From the NCBI GenBank assembly GCA_030690265.1, contig JAUYHA010000077.1:1-64000 (forward strand): a stretch of 64,000 nt of DNA, read 5' to 3'. The notes beneath the pieces were generated by a model, which ran no database searches, was not told the origin of the DNA, and saw only the letters and a list, made by a program, of their open reading frames with translations. This document shows, piece after piece, positions 50,947 to 59,820 of this stretch. This DNA is from Dehalococcoidales bacterium (GTDB lineage Bacteria; Chloroflexota; Dehalococcoidia; Dehalococcoidales; UBA2162). The translations under genes and the position numbers were made by a program. Within the stretch, counting starts at the first letter, position 1, and each line of letters begins with the position of its first letter.

Positions 50947-51864
50947 ATGCAACAAATTTTTAACAGATACATAAACTATCTTGAGGCGGAGAGGAATGTT
51001 TCGCCCTATACGGTGCGTAACTACACCACCGACCTGCTCGGCTCGAAGAATATCAAGGGGTTCTTTACCTTCCTCAATGAAAAGGGTATAAAATCGCTGG
51101 CTGAGGCGGACAGGCATTTAATGCGTGATTATCTAGCCTATCTGCTAGAGCGGGGACTGGTCAAGGCTAGCATCGCCCGCCGGCTATCGGCAATCCGCTC
51201 TTTCTACCGCTATTTGGTAAGAGAAGAGATACTGTCAGTAAACCCGGTGCAGGAGACCTCTTCACCCAGGCTGGACAGGCGTTTACCCTCTTTTCTGACC
51301 ATACCGGAGATAACCCGCCTGCTGGAAGCCCCCGGTTCAGCCACGCCCCAGGGGCAGCGTGACCGTGCCTTGCTGGAGCTACTCTATGCCTCCGGCCTCA
51401 GGGTGAGTGAGCTGGTAAGCCTGAACCTGGAGAAGGTAGACCTCGGCAGCCGTGAAATACGGGTGCTGGGCAAAGGTGCTAAAGAGCGGATAGTGCTGAT
51501 GGGCGAGCCTGCCGCCCGGGCTTTGACCGCTTATCTCAAAGACGGCAGGCAGAAATTACTGGGTGAAAAGAGAAACCGTGCCCTCTTCCTCAACCGCTAC
51601 GGGGGACGCCTGACAGAGCGGAGTGTCCAAAGCGGCTTAGAGAACTATGCCAGAATGGCAGGCATCGGGAAAAGGGTTCATCCCCATATGCTGAGGCATA
51701 CCTTCGCCACCCATTTGCTTGATGGAGGAGCCGATTTGCGGGTAGTCCAGGAGCTGCTCGGGCACGCCAGTCTTTCTTCCACCCAGGTTTATACCCACAT
51801 CAGCCAGACTCAGGCGAAAAAAGTATATCTGTCCGCCCATCCCCTGGCTAGAGAAGAAAAGTAA
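50947..51864 (+). CDS. Tyrosine recombinase, XerC/XerD family
   Basis: About 305 residues with a SAM-like N-terminal DNA-binding domain and the tyrosine recombinase catalytic residues: Arg in ASGLRVSEL, HPHMLRHTFATHLL, the second His in LLGHASLSSTQVYTHIS and the Tyr in that same stretch. It probably resolves chromosome dimers at dif. ATG 50947 gives the usual XerC/D opening; TTG 50935 is an alternative. Confidence 0.92.
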   Translation: MQQIFNRYINYLEAERNVSPYTVRNYTTDLLGSKNIKGFFTFLNEKGIKSLAEADRHLMRDYLAYLLERGLVKASIARRLSAIRSFYRYLVREEILSVNPVQETSSPRLDRRLPSFLTIPEITRLLEAPGSATPQGQRDRALLELLYASGLRVSELVSLNLEKVDLGSREIRVLGKGAKERIVLMGEPAARALTAYLKDGRQKLLGEKRNRALFLNRYGGRLTERSVQSGLENYARMAGIGKRVHPHMLRHTFATHLLDGGADLRVVQELLGHASLSSTQVYTHISQTQAKKVYLSAHPLAREEK

Positions 51865-51876
51865 GGGAGGTTAGTT

Positions 51877-52950
51877 TTGACATCAGTAAAAAAACGGCTG
51901 GGAAAGCTGCGTCAGAATTTGATTGAAAGAGGGCTTGACGGAATTTTCGTTGCGCACCCGAAGAACCGCTATTACCTCTCCGGCTTTGATGGTTCGGCAG
52001 GCTACTTGCTGATTACCCAGGAAGATGCCATTGTCGCCACGGATTTCCGTTATATAGAGGAGGTCAAGGTGGTGGCTCCGGATTACCGGGTCTTCCGTAT
52101 AACCGGCAGCACACTGGACTGGTTTCCCCGGCTGATAGCCGAAGTGGACTTGAACCGGCTGGGATTTGAGGCTGAAGGGGTCACTTTTAACCTCTACCGG
52201 AAGCTGTCTCAAGGGCTGAAAAAAGTCCGGCCTCAGCTTGAGTTTGTCCCCGTGGAAGGACTGGTGGAGTCTCTCAGGGTGATAAAAGAGCCTGAAGAAA
52301 TTAAGCTGATTACTGAAGCGGCGGAGATAACCGATAAAGCCTTTGAGTATATTGAAGGCATAATTCATCCCGGTATGACGGAAAAAGAGGTAGCCTGGGA
52401 GCTGGAAAAGTTTCACCGTGAGCAGGGCAGCCAGCCTCTCCCTTTTGAAATTATTGTCGCTTCGGGACCGAATGCGGCTCTGCCTCATGCCAGACCTTCC
52501 CGGCGCCAAATCGGTTCCGGCGAGCCGGTAGTAATTGATATGGGAGCCAGGGTCGGAGGCTACGGCAGCGATTTGAGCCGGACTCTCTGCCTCGGGGAAC
52601 CTGACAAGACTTTCAAAAAGGTGTATGATATTGTTCTTAGAGCGCAGCTGTCTGCTATAGACTCAATCAGGGAAGGGATGAGTGGGGAAGAGGCAGATAA
52701 CCTGGCAAGAAGGGTTATCGAGGAAGCGGGCTACGCCGAAGCCTTCGGGCATTCGTTAGGCCACGGTGTCGGGCTGGCTCCTCACGAAGCTCCCCGCCTC
52801 AGCCGGAACTCGGCTGAATCTCTTAGCGCAGGTATGGTGTTCACTATTGAACCCGGAATCTACCTGGTTGGTTGGGGAGGAGTGAGGATTGAGGATTTGG
52901 TGCTGATGACGGAGGATGGAGTTAAGGTATTATCTAAAGGGAGGAAATAA
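51877..52950 (+). CDS. Xaa-Pro aminopeptidase/prolidase, M24 family
   Basis: 357 residues: an N-terminal creatinase-like domain and a C-terminal pita-bread fold with metal ligands in VIDMGARVGGYGSDLSR, GHSLGHGVGLAPHE, FTIEPGIY and GGVRIEDLV. It removes N-terminal residues before proline or splits X-Pro dipeptides. TTG 51877 has GGGAGG upstream. EF-P follows 20 bases later, as in many bacteria. Confidence 0.92.
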   Translation: MTSVKKRLGKLRQNLIERGLDGIFVAHPKNRYYLSGFDGSAGYLLITQEDAIVATDFRYIEEVKVVAPDYRVFRITGSTLDWFPRLIAEVDLNRLGFEAEGVTFNLYRKLSQGLKKVRPQLEFVPVEGLVESLRVIKEPEEIKLITEAAEITDKAFEYIEGIIHPGMTEKEVAWELEKFHREQGSQPLPFEIIVASGPNAALPHARPSRRQIGSGEPVVIDMGARVGGYGSDLSRTLCLGEPDKTFKKVYDIVLRAQLSAIDSIREGMSGEEADNLARRVIEEAGYAEAFGHSLGHGVGLAPHEAPRLSRNSAESLSAGMVFTIEPGIYLVGWGGVRIEDLVLMTEDGVKVLSKGRK

Positions 52951-52970
52951 TATGCCGACTGGAGTTCAAT

Positions 52971-53528
52971 ATGATAAGTGGCAGTGAGCTAAGAAAAGGA
53001 GTTATTATCGAACTGGATGATAAACTCTATCAGGTGATTGATTACCATCATGTCAAGATGAAGCGAACTGCCCTCGCCAAGGTAAAGCTCCGGGACATTG
53101 AGGCGGGTCATACCATTGAGCAGAGCTTTCAGTCAGATGCCAGGTTCCCCCGGGTTCGCCTGGAGTTCCGTGGTGTGCAGTATCTCTATAACGATGGTGA
53201 TTTGTACTATTTTATGGATGAGGAAAACTTTGAGCAGATACCGCTTGATGCTGACCAGCTGGGGGATGCTGTCAACTATCTCAAGGAAGGTATGTCCCTG
53301 CAGATATCCAGCTATAAAGACAAACTGGTAGGGGTGGAGCTGCCCATTACTGTTGAGCTTGAGGTGACTGATACCAGCCCTGCTTTTAAGGGAGATACCG
53401 TTACTGCCGGCACCAAGTCAGCCACGCTGGAAACCGGGGTGACTGTCCAGGTGCCTCTGTTTATTGACAAAGGCGAAATTATCAAGGTTGATACCCGTGA
53501 CGGGAGCTACGTAGAGAGAAGCTCTTAA
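52971..53528 (+). CDS. efp: Elongation factor P
   Basis: A 185-residue EF-P with KOW, central and C-terminal OB domains (VELEVTDTSPAFKGDTVTAG). EF-P helps ribosomes through proline runs. The tip loop reads HVKMKRTALAKVKL, without the PG(K/R)G found in most bacteria, so the usual modified lysine or arginine site is replaced. GGAG lies six bases before ATG 52971. A short 11-codon frame at 52952 with a good ribosome-binding site overlaps the start and is probably incidental. Confidence 0.93.
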   Translation: MISGSELRKGVIIELDDKLYQVIDYHHVKMKRTALAKVKLRDIEAGHTIEQSFQSDARFPRVRLEFRGVQYLYNDGDLYYFMDEENFEQIPLDADQLGDAVNYLKEGMSLQISSYKDKLVGVELPITVELEVTDTSPAFKGDTVTAGTKSATLETGVTVQVPLFIDKGEIIKVDTRDGSYVERSS

Positions 53529-53569
53529 ACTACTGCGGGGTATCTGGAGGGAGTTGAAGGTTCATTAAA

Positions 53570-54226
53570 TTGATAAAAGCTGATTTTCATGTCCATACAA
53601 AATACTCGATGGACTGCGATATGCCTTTAGAAAAGATAATTGAGAGCTGTCTTAAAGCTCAGGTTGATTGTATTGCCATATCCGACCACGGTACTGTAGA
53701 GGGGGCACTGGAGTTGCAGGGGATGGCTCCTTTTAAGGTGATTGTCGCCGAGGAGATTCTAACGCCTCACGGTGAGATTGGCGGCATGTTTCTCAAAGAA
53801 AGTATTCCCAGTGGTATCCCTGTCGAAGAAGCCGTATCCCGCGTCAAGGCTCAGGGCGCTCTGGTCTATTTGCCTCACCCCTTTGACCCCTTCCGCGGGC
53901 TCAGGCTGAATGGCCACAGGTTGGAGGAGCTGGCTGAGCAAATCGACCTGGTAGAAGTTTTTAACGCCAGGAGTCCTATATCTATGGGTGAAAGTAAAAC
54001 CCGGGCTTTTGCCACCAGGTACGATCTTGCCAAAATTGTAGGCAGCGATGCTCATACCCCTAATGAAATAGGCAGAACTTATCTTGAAATGCCTGAATTC
54101 AATGGTAAAGATGAATTTCTCGGGGCAATAAGAGCAGGCAGGATTTCGATGCACCGCTCAAGCCTGCTCGTCCACGTTGCCAGCACCTGGGTATGGCTCA
54201 AATACAAGCTGGGACAGTTGCTCTAG
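53570..54226 (+). CDS. PHP-domain phosphoesterase
   Basis: 218 residues with the PHP metal motifs DFHVHTKYS near 4, SDHGTVEGA near 39, EEILTPHGEIG near 61, and a terminal GSDAHTPNEIG near 160. Such proteins are Mn or Fe-dependent phosphatases of nucleotides or small metabolites. TTG 53570 is the likely start. It opens a PHP-formyltransferase-HAD group. Confidence 0.82.
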   Translation: MIKADFHVHTKYSMDCDMPLEKIIESCLKAQVDCIAISDHGTVEGALELQGMAPFKVIVAEEILTPHGEIGGMFLKESIPSGIPVEEAVSRVKAQGALVYLPHPFDPFRGLRLNGHRLEELAEQIDLVEVFNARSPISMGESKTRAFATRYDLAKIVGSDAHTPNEIGRTYLEMPEFNGKDEFLGAIRAGRISMHRSSLLVHVASTWVWLKYKLGQLL

Positions 54227-54229
54227 TTT

Positions 54230-54293
54230 AAAAATACCAAGCTCTAAACTCTAGATCCTAAACTTTTGGTATTTGGAATTTGGTAATTGTGAT
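54230..54293. repeat. A/T-rich CTAAA/TTTGG repeat at a gene start
   Basis: CTCTAAACTCTAGATCCTAA then TTTTGGTATTTGGAATTTGG and GTAATTGTGATTTGGTAATT. It recalls 30947-31067 and 55124-55175 and runs into the start region of the next gene. Confidence 0.55.
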
Positions 54294-55121
54294 TTGGTAA
54301 TTAATTCCTACCAATTTGGCTGGTTTTCCACGGGCAGGGACAGTGCTGCCAGAGACCTCTTAACGGCGGTAAAAGATAGCATCAGGCAGGGTGAGATTGA
54401 AGGCGAGCTCGCCTTTGTTTTTTGCAGCCGCGAGCCCGGTGAGGCAGAAGAGAGCGATTCTTTTATCACACTGGTTGAAGATTACCACATTCCCCTCATC
54501 TGTTTCTCCTACCAGAAGTTTAAAGCCAGACAGAGTTCCTCTACTACAGACCAGTCAGCTTTGCCCGCATGGCGTCTCGACTATGACCTGGAGGTGATGA
54601 GCCGGCTGCAGGGTTTCAGTCCTGACCTGTGTGTTCTCGCCGGTTATATGCTCGTTGTTGGTAAAAAGATGTGCCAGCGATACAATATGATTAACCTCCA
54701 CCCGGCCGCCCCCGGTGGGCCTGCCGGCACCTGGCAGGAGGTAATCTGGCAATTAATTAAAAATGATGCTGGAGAAACTGGAGTGATGATGCACCTGGTG
54801 ACTCCTGAGCTTGACCAGGGCCCCCCGGTAGCCTACTGTACCTTTCCAATCAGGGGCGAGCCATTTGACAGGTACTGGCGTGAAATAAAAGGCCAGTCCG
54901 TGGAGCAGATTAAAAAGAGTCAGGGGGAGAATAATAACCTTTTTAAACTAATCCGCAAACACGGCCTAGCAAGGGAATTTCTCCTGATAATAGCTACCCT
55001 GAAGGCTTTCAGTGAGGGTACAATTAAGATAAATACAGAAAAGCAGGTGGTTGATGCTGAAGGCAGACTCATAAAAGGCTATGATCTGACTGATGAGATA
55101 GACCAGTTAGTCAAATTCTAA
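54294..55121 (+). CDS. Formyltransferase-family protein, PurN-like
   Basis: About 275 residues. The formyltransferase catalytic pattern Asn-His-Asp is suggested by NLHPAAPGGPAGTW and ELDQGPPVAYC. FSTGRDSAARDLL at the start matches PurN-like N-termini. A role in one-carbon transfer, possibly to an amino sugar or purine precursor, cannot be decided. The start is either TTG 54294 or TTG 54273, both at the edge of the A/T repeat. It follows the PHP gene. Confidence 0.78.
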   Translation: MVINSYQFGWFSTGRDSAARDLLTAVKDSIRQGEIEGELAFVFCSREPGEAEESDSFITLVEDYHIPLICFSYQKFKARQSSSTTDQSALPAWRLDYDLEVMSRLQGFSPDLCVLAGYMLVVGKKMCQRYNMINLHPAAPGGPAGTWQEVIWQLIKNDAGETGVMMHLVTPELDQGPPVAYCTFPIRGEPFDRYWREIKGQSVEQIKKSQGENNNLFKLIRKHGLAREFLLIIATLKAFSEGTIKINTEKQVVDAEGRLIKGYDLTDEIDQLVKF

Positions 55122-55123
55122 GC

Positions 55124-55191
55124 ACTAAATATAAAATCCTAAACTTTTGTATTTAGAATTAGGATTTAGGATTTGGCAAAGGGGGGTGAGG
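55124..55191. repeat. A/T repeat and composite-repeat right end before the HAD gene
   Basis: CTAAATATAAAATCCTAAAC, then TTTAGAATTAGGATTTAGG, then GGGGGTGAGG at 55182-55191, immediately before the coding frame of the HAD protein. Confidence 0.6.
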
Positions 55192-55194
55192 TAG

Positions 55195-56211
55195 ATAAAT
55201 AATTACATCTGTTTTGATTTAGAGGGGCCGCTTTCCCCGCAGGATAACGCTTATGAGCTGATGAAGCTCTTTCCTGATGGGGGTAAGGTTTTTGAGGTTA
55301 TCAGCCGCTATGATGACCTGCTGGCGCTGGCTGAAAGGGAAGGTTATGAGCCGGGGGATACTCTGGCTCTTATTGTACCTTTCCTCGTCCTCCATGATGT
55401 CTCGGAGGCTGATATTGCTGAGTTAGCGGCCAGAGCCAGCCTGACCGGCGGTGCCGCTGACCTGCTCTATCAGCTTCAGGTTGACGGCTGGAGGGCTTTT
55501 TGCATCAGCACCAGCTACCAGCAGTATGCCCTTCTTATCACCCAGAAACTGGGTATCTACTCCCATAATGTCGCCTGCACCTCCTTGCCGCTAAGCCGCT
55601 TCCGCAGACTGCTGGCTAAAGAGGAAGCTACCCTCATAGAGCAGGCTGAAAAAGAGTTCCTTGCTCTTTACCCCCCGACTGATGATGAGCGTATCAGGCA
55701 GACCCTGGACGCTTTCTACCTTGAGAAACTGCCCGGTACTGAAATAGGTAAGGCAATAAAAGAGGTAAAGCCGGTTGGCGGACGGCGCAAGGTGACTGCC
55801 CTGAACAGATTTGCTGAGGCTCATAATCAGCCCATTCGACAAGCTCAGGACAAGCCTTTATCACAGTGGGTGGTGGTGGGAGACAGCATCACCGATTCCC
55901 GGATGCTTCAAGTGGTAGAGGAGGCAGGAGGACTGGCAATTGCCTTCAATGCCAATGAGTATGCCCTGCCCTACGCAACAATGGGCCTGGCTTCTACCTC
56001 TATTGCCGACCTGAAAGAAATTCTTCAGACCTGGCAGAAGAGCCAGCGAAAAGGGGTGGAAAAACTGGTTAAACAGAAAGAAAAAGCCGGCGGCAAAGGA
56101 GACCGGGGTTACTTCCACTGGCTATCCGGCAGAAGAGACCTGGACGAAATTATCGCCGTCCACAAACGAATAAGAAAGTTGGTCAGGGAAGAAGCCGGCA
56201 ATCTGGGGTGA
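55195..56211 (+). CDS. HAD-superfamily phosphatase-like protein with a non-ATG start
   Basis: The nucleophile motif CFDLEGPLSP lies upstream of the first ATG (55261), so translation must begin earlier. The frame is open back to a TAG at 55192; the first codon, ATA 55195, lies four bases after GGGGGTGAGG. The product would be about 338 residues. Motif II-like CISTSYQ and the metal motif VVVGDSITDSRML are present. Within it, QPIRQAQDKPLSQW (near 55834-55855) is a dispersed DNA repeat read in frame. It resembles archaeal-type HAD phosphatases; substrate unknown. Confidence 0.75.
   Translation: MNNYICFDLEGPLSPQDNAYELMKLFPDGGKVFEVISRYDDLLALAEREGYEPGDTLALIVPFLVLHDVSEADIAELAARASLTGGAADLLYQLQVDGWRAFCISTSYQQYALLITQKLGIYSHNVACTSLPLSRFRRLLAKEEATLIEQAEKEFLALYPPTDDERIRQTLDAFYLEKLPGTEIGKAIKEVKPVGGRRKVTALNRFAEAHNQPIRQAQDKPLSQWVVVGDSITDSRMLQVVEEAGGLAIAFNANEYALPYATMGLASTSIADLKEILQTWQKSQRKGVEKLVKQKEKAGGKGDRGYFHWLSGRRDLDEIIAVHKRIRKLVREEAGNLG
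55834..55855. repeat. Dispersed repeat fragment inside the HAD gene
   Basis: TTCGACAAGCTCAGGACAAG is a common dispersed repeat word in such genomes (compare CTGAGTCTGCCGAAGGAATG at 40724). It is in frame and adds about seven residues between two conserved parts. Confidence 0.65.
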
Positions 56212-56261
56212 ATAGGGGAGTTTAAGATGGGCGAAGCCCTTTTGGGAAACTATTAAGGCTG

Positions 56262-56400
56262 TCCAAAAGTGTCATTCTGAGCACATTCGCTAAGCTCAAT
56301 GTAAACTCCGCGAAGAATCTTGGGGAGGGGCAAACAATGAATGCACACCCACCCCTCCGAGACCCTTCACTTCGTTCAGGGTGACACAGAATATTGACTG
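56262..56400. repeat. Repeat of the GTCATTCTGAGC type
   Basis: GTCATTCTGAGCACATTCGC near the left end, GAAGAATCTTGGGGAGGGGC inside, and CACTTCGTTCAGGGTGACAC near the right end. The ends GTCATTCTGA and AGGGTGACA are imperfect inverse copies. Fills the gap before the PfkB gene. Confidence 0.65.
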
Positions 56401-56441
56401 GGTTTTCAGACGATAGCATATAAAGGGGATAGGGTTATAAA

Positions 56442-57455
56442 ATGAGCAATATTCAGGTGGTCGGGCTGGGGGCGATGAATATGGACTATATCTACCGGGT
56501 AGAGTCCATTCTGGGAGATGGAGAGACCACAGACCTTCGTAAATATAAAGACGAAGGTCTGGAGCCCCCGGGTAAATTCCCTGGCGGTTCGGCTGCCAAT
56601 ACTATTTACGGCTTAGCCAGGCTGGGAGTGAAAACCGGCTTTATCGGTGCTATCGGGGATGATGATAATGGCAGGGCACTGCTCCAGGACCTTAAAAAAG
56701 CGGGGGTGGATACCACCCGAATCAGGGTAAAATCTGGAGTGAAAACGGGTCGGGCAAGATGCCTCATCGACAAAGCTAATTTCCGTTCTATTCAGGTTAC
56801 CCCCGGAGCGAACATCCTGCTGACAATGGACGACCTGGATTTAGAATATCTGAATCAGGCGGAAATACTCCATATGTCCTCTTTTGCTGGTAACAGGCAG
56901 TTCAAAATATTACTGGAGCTGATGGGGAAATTAGACTCGTCTGTCAAAGTCAGTTTTGCCCCCGGAGCGTTATACGCAGCTAAGGGGCTGAAGGCTCTGG
57001 CACCGATACTAAACAGGACTCATGTACTTTTCACTAATCAGAATGAGATACGGCAATTGACCGGGATGAATTTTGAAACGGGTACTGAAGAATGCCTTAA
57101 GCTGGGCTGCAGGATGATTGTGGTCACCTTTGGAAGAGGACTGGAAATACAACGAGAAACGCCGGCTCCGACAAGGGTTACTGCTGTTAGTTATATTAGA
57201 GATGCTCAGGCGGGGTATATAATTGAGGTGCCTGACCCGGGTGAATTAGTTTCCATAGATACCATCGGAGCCGGAGACGCTTTTGCTGCCGGATTCCTCT
57301 ACGGTTTACTGAGAGGAAGAGACCCCAGAGAGTGTGGGGTTCTCGGTGATATTACCGCCCGGTTTTCAACCACAAAAGTAGGGGCAAGGCAAGGATTACC
57401 TGCCCCTGGAGAACTGTCAGGTCGCTACCGGGAGATTAGCAGACAGAGTTCTTAA
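56442..57455 (+). CDS. PfkB-family carbohydrate kinase
   Basis: 337 residues of ribokinase-like fold: PGGSAANTIYGLARLG near 51, AIGDDDNGR near 75, and the ATP/catalytic motif TIGAGDAFAAGF near 275-286 with the catalytic aspartate. The substrate may be a sugar, nucleoside or similar. No sugar genes are nearby to narrow it. Confidence 0.87.
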   Translation: MSNIQVVGLGAMNMDYIYRVESILGDGETTDLRKYKDEGLEPPGKFPGGSAANTIYGLARLGVKTGFIGAIGDDDNGRALLQDLKKAGVDTTRIRVKSGVKTGRARCLIDKANFRSIQVTPGANILLTMDDLDLEYLNQAEILHMSSFAGNRQFKILLELMGKLDSSVKVSFAPGALYAAKGLKALAPILNRTHVLFTNQNEIRQLTGMNFETGTEECLKLGCRMIVVTFGRGLEIQRETPAPTRVTAVSYIRDAQAGYIIEVPDPGELVSIDTIGAGDAFAAGFLYGLLRGRDPRECGVLGDITARFSTTKVGARQGLPAPGELSGRYREISRQSS

Positions 57456-57489
57456 TTACCAAAAGACACCCGTGAGATTGTTTAGTAAC

Positions 57490-57640
57490 ATTTTTCTGTC
57501 ATTCTGAACCCTTCAGGGAGAACCCGTTCGGCTGAGCTCAGTTCTGGTGACAGTTCTGGTTACATCACTGGAACCATCACTGGAACCACGGCGAAGCCTT
57601 CAGGGTGAACCCTTCGCTTTGTGTCATGACATTACTAAAC
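57490..57640. repeat. Repeat with a 12-base tandem, second location
   Basis: CTGTCATTCTGAACCCTTCA, then GGCTGAGCTCAGTTCTGG, two copies of CATCACTGGAAC (57563-57586), CACGGCGAAGCC and TTCAGGGTGAACCCTTCG. At 38740-38820 the same block has three copies of the 12-base unit. No gene. Confidence 0.7.
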
Positions 57641-57669
57641 GAGCCCAGCTGTGTCTACCTCCCCCCGGA

Positions 57670-57678
57670 TGATATAAT
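57670..57678 (+). promoter_or_regulatory. Extended -10 promoter of the archease-rtcB pair
   Basis: TGATATAAT, an extended -10, sits 21 bases before ATG 57700. The identical nine bases occur upstream of rpsF. Confidence 0.55.
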
Positions 57679-57699
57679 GTACAGTATAGCTGGCTTGTT

Positions 57700-58107
57700 A
57701 TGGAAAAAGAGTTTGAAATTCTGAATCATACCGCTGATGTGGGCATTATCGCCTACGGCAGTGATATTAACGAGGCGTTTGCCAATGCGGCTAAAGGTAT
57801 GTTCAGCCTGATAACTGACAGCGATGTGGAGGAGATTGAGTACCGGGATATAGAGATGACGTCCCCGGACCAGGAGAGCCTGCTGGTGAAGTGGTTAAAC
57901 GAGCTTATCTATTACTTTGATGCCGAGAATATGCTCTTTAAGAGGTTTGATATTACCCAGCTTAGCCAGAGACATCTTAAGGCGAAGAGTTACGGGCAAA
58001 GAGTTACCGACCAGGAAATAAAAATAGGGATTAAAGCAGCCACTTACCATATGTTGAAAATTGATAAAAATAATGGCTGTAGGGTTCAGGTAGTGTTTGA
58101 TATTTGA
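57700..58107 (+). CDS. Archease
   Basis: 135 residues with the archease opening NHTADVGIIAYG, the acidic motif DQESLLVKWLNELIYYFD and the C-terminal IKAATYHMLKI. Archease activates RtcB turnover by helping form the RtcB-GMP state. It precedes rtcB by 162 bases with a repeat between them, so the pair is likely functionally linked. Confidence 0.92.
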   Translation: MEKEFEILNHTADVGIIAYGSDINEAFANAAKGMFSLITDSDVEEIEYRDIEMTSPDQESLLVKWLNELIYYFDAENMLFKRFDITQLSQRHLKAKSYGQRVTDQEIKIGIKAATYHMLKIDKNNGCRVQVVFDI

Positions 58108-58127
58108 GACTGTTTCTAATTTAAAAC

Positions 58128-58235
58128 TGTCATTGCGAGACCATTCCGCCATAGGCGGAAGGCGAGGCAATCTGTGGGGAGGGGAACTCCCTACCTCCCA
58201 GATTGCCACGTCGGCTACGCCTCCTCGCAATGACA
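58128..58235. repeat. Inverted-end repeat TGTCATTGCGAG, copy 3
   Basis: Ends TGTCATTGCGAG (58128-58139) and CTCGCAATGACA (58224-58235). The inner arms GAGGCAATCTG and CAGATTGCCACG extend the palindrome, and an inner GGGAGG/CCTCCC pair closes it. It lies between archease and rtcB. Confidence 0.8.
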
Positions 58236-58269
58236 GTTAAACGGTCTCCATTTAGTAGGGGGGTGAAAG

Positions 58270-59730
58270 ATGGCGACACCGTGGCAGGGAAAGCTAAAGA
58301 AGATAGATGACTACCGCTGGGAGATTCCTATCAGCTATAAGGCAGGTATGAATGTGCCCGGTCTTATCTTTGCCAGCGAAGATATGCTCAGCCATATCAT
58401 TGGGGACAATGCTTTTGAGCAGGTAGCCAATGTTGCTTTTCTGCCCGGTATCGTTGGCTACTCACTGGCGATGCCGGATATTCACTGGGGCTACGGCTTT
58501 GCCATAGGTGGGGTAGCGGGCACCAGAGTAGAAGATGGGGTGGTATCACCCGGCGGAGTCGGTTTTGATATTAACTGCGGTGTCCGCCTCTTGCGGACCA
58601 ATCTTACCGAGGCAGAGGTAAGACCAAAAATCAAGCAGCTTGTTGACGAGCTTTTTAGCAGCATTCCTTCAGGGGTGGGCTCCAAAGGCAAGCTGAGGGT
58701 GAGTGAAAAAGAACTGGATGAGGTTATGGTTAAGGGTAGCCGGTGGGCGGTGGAAAATGGTTTTGGCGATGCCGAGGATGTTGTCCTTACTGAAGAGTCA
58801 GGCTGTATCAAAGGAGCAAATCCTGATAAGGTAAGCAAAAAGGCGAAACAGAGGGGGATTCCGCAACTGGGAACCCTGGGCTCGGGCAATCACTTTCTGG
58901 AGGTGGCGGTGGTGGATGAAGTCTATAACCCTGATGCCGCTAAAGTGATGGGTATCGGTGAGGTGGGGCAGGTGGTAATCTGGATTCATACCGGTTCCCG
59001 TGGCTTCGGGCACCAGGTGTGTACCGATTATGTGGCTTTGCTGGGCGGCGTGGTGAAAAGATATGGCATAAACATCCCTGACCGCCAGCTAGCCTGTGCT
59101 CCGGTTAATTCAGCAGAAGGTAGAGACTATCTGGCCGCTATGGCTGGCGCCGCTAACTATGCCTGGACCAATCGCCAGTGTATTGCTCACTGGACGAGAG
59201 AATCTTTTATGAAGGTCTTTGGCAGGAGCCGGCAAGAACTGGGACTGGAGCAGGTTTATGATGTGGCTCACAATATTGCCAAGATAGAAGAGCACAGTGT
59301 CAGCGGCAAGAAACAGACCCTTTGTGTTCACCGCAAGGGAGCCACCAGAGCTTTCCCAGCCGGGCACCCAAATGTCCCCCCGATTTACCGTGACATTGGT
59401 CAGCCGGTGCTTATTCCCGGAGACATGGGGCGTTACTCCTATGTAGCTGTGGGTACAGAGACAGCTATGAAAGAAACTCTCGGTTCTACCTGTCACGGGG
59501 CGGGCAGGATGCAGAGCCGCTCGGCAGCTAAACGCAGCTTGAGAGGCAGCGATGTTGTTCAGGCACTGGCAGCCAGGGGGATTACCGTTAAGGCAGGTAG
59601 CCTGGCTTCGCTGGCTGAGGAAGCTTCGGAAGCCTATAAAGATGTCTCGGATGTAGTTGAGGTGACCCATCAGGCGGGTATTTCTCTCAAAGTGCTAAAA
59701 TCAGTGCCTGTGGGCGTAACTAAGGGGTAG
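58270..59730 (+). CDS. rtcB: RNA-splicing ligase RtcB
   Basis: 486 residues with RtcB metal and GMP sites: PDIHWGYGFAIGG, GVGFDINCGVRLL (the Cys metal ligand), LGSGNHFLEV, HTGSRGFGHQ, the GMP-attached histidine region in STCHGAGRMQSRSAAKR. It joins 2',3'-cyclic phosphate and 5'-OH RNA ends, as in tRNA splicing or RNA repair. It pairs with the archease gene upstream. Confidence 0.95.
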   Translation: MATPWQGKLKKIDDYRWEIPISYKAGMNVPGLIFASEDMLSHIIGDNAFEQVANVAFLPGIVGYSLAMPDIHWGYGFAIGGVAGTRVEDGVVSPGGVGFDINCGVRLLRTNLTEAEVRPKIKQLVDELFSSIPSGVGSKGKLRVSEKELDEVMVKGSRWAVENGFGDAEDVVLTEESGCIKGANPDKVSKKAKQRGIPQLGTLGSGNHFLEVAVVDEVYNPDAAKVMGIGEVGQVVIWIHTGSRGFGHQVCTDYVALLGGVVKRYGINIPDRQLACAPVNSAEGRDYLAAMAGAANYAWTNRQCIAHWTRESFMKVFGRSRQELGLEQVYDVAHNIAKIEEHSVSGKKQTLCVHRKGATRAFPAGHPNVPPIYRDIGQPVLIPGDMGRYSYVAVGTETAMKETLGSTCHGAGRMQSRSAAKRSLRGSDVVQALAARGITVKAGSLASLAEEASEAYKDVSDVVEVTHQAGISLKVLKSVPVGVTKG

Positions 59731-59784
59731 GTGCAGGGGGATTTCTCCCGATTTTCATGATGTTGTTTATTTTCTTGGTTTCTG

Positions 59785-59793
59785 TGATATAAT
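59785..59793 (+). promoter_or_regulatory. Extended -10 promoter of the rpsF operon
   Basis: TGATATAAT 28 bases before ATG 59821. The -35 region TTGTTT is at a 19-base spacing, so the extended -10 probably dominates. Confidence 0.55.
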
Positions 59794-59820
59794 GGGGTAA
59801 GAAAATTTTGAGGCAAAGAG

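Noticed and set aside
52952-52987. An 11-codon leader peptide before efp
   Set aside because: It has a good ribosome-binding site but overlaps efp and shows no stalling motif or hairpin; likely chance.
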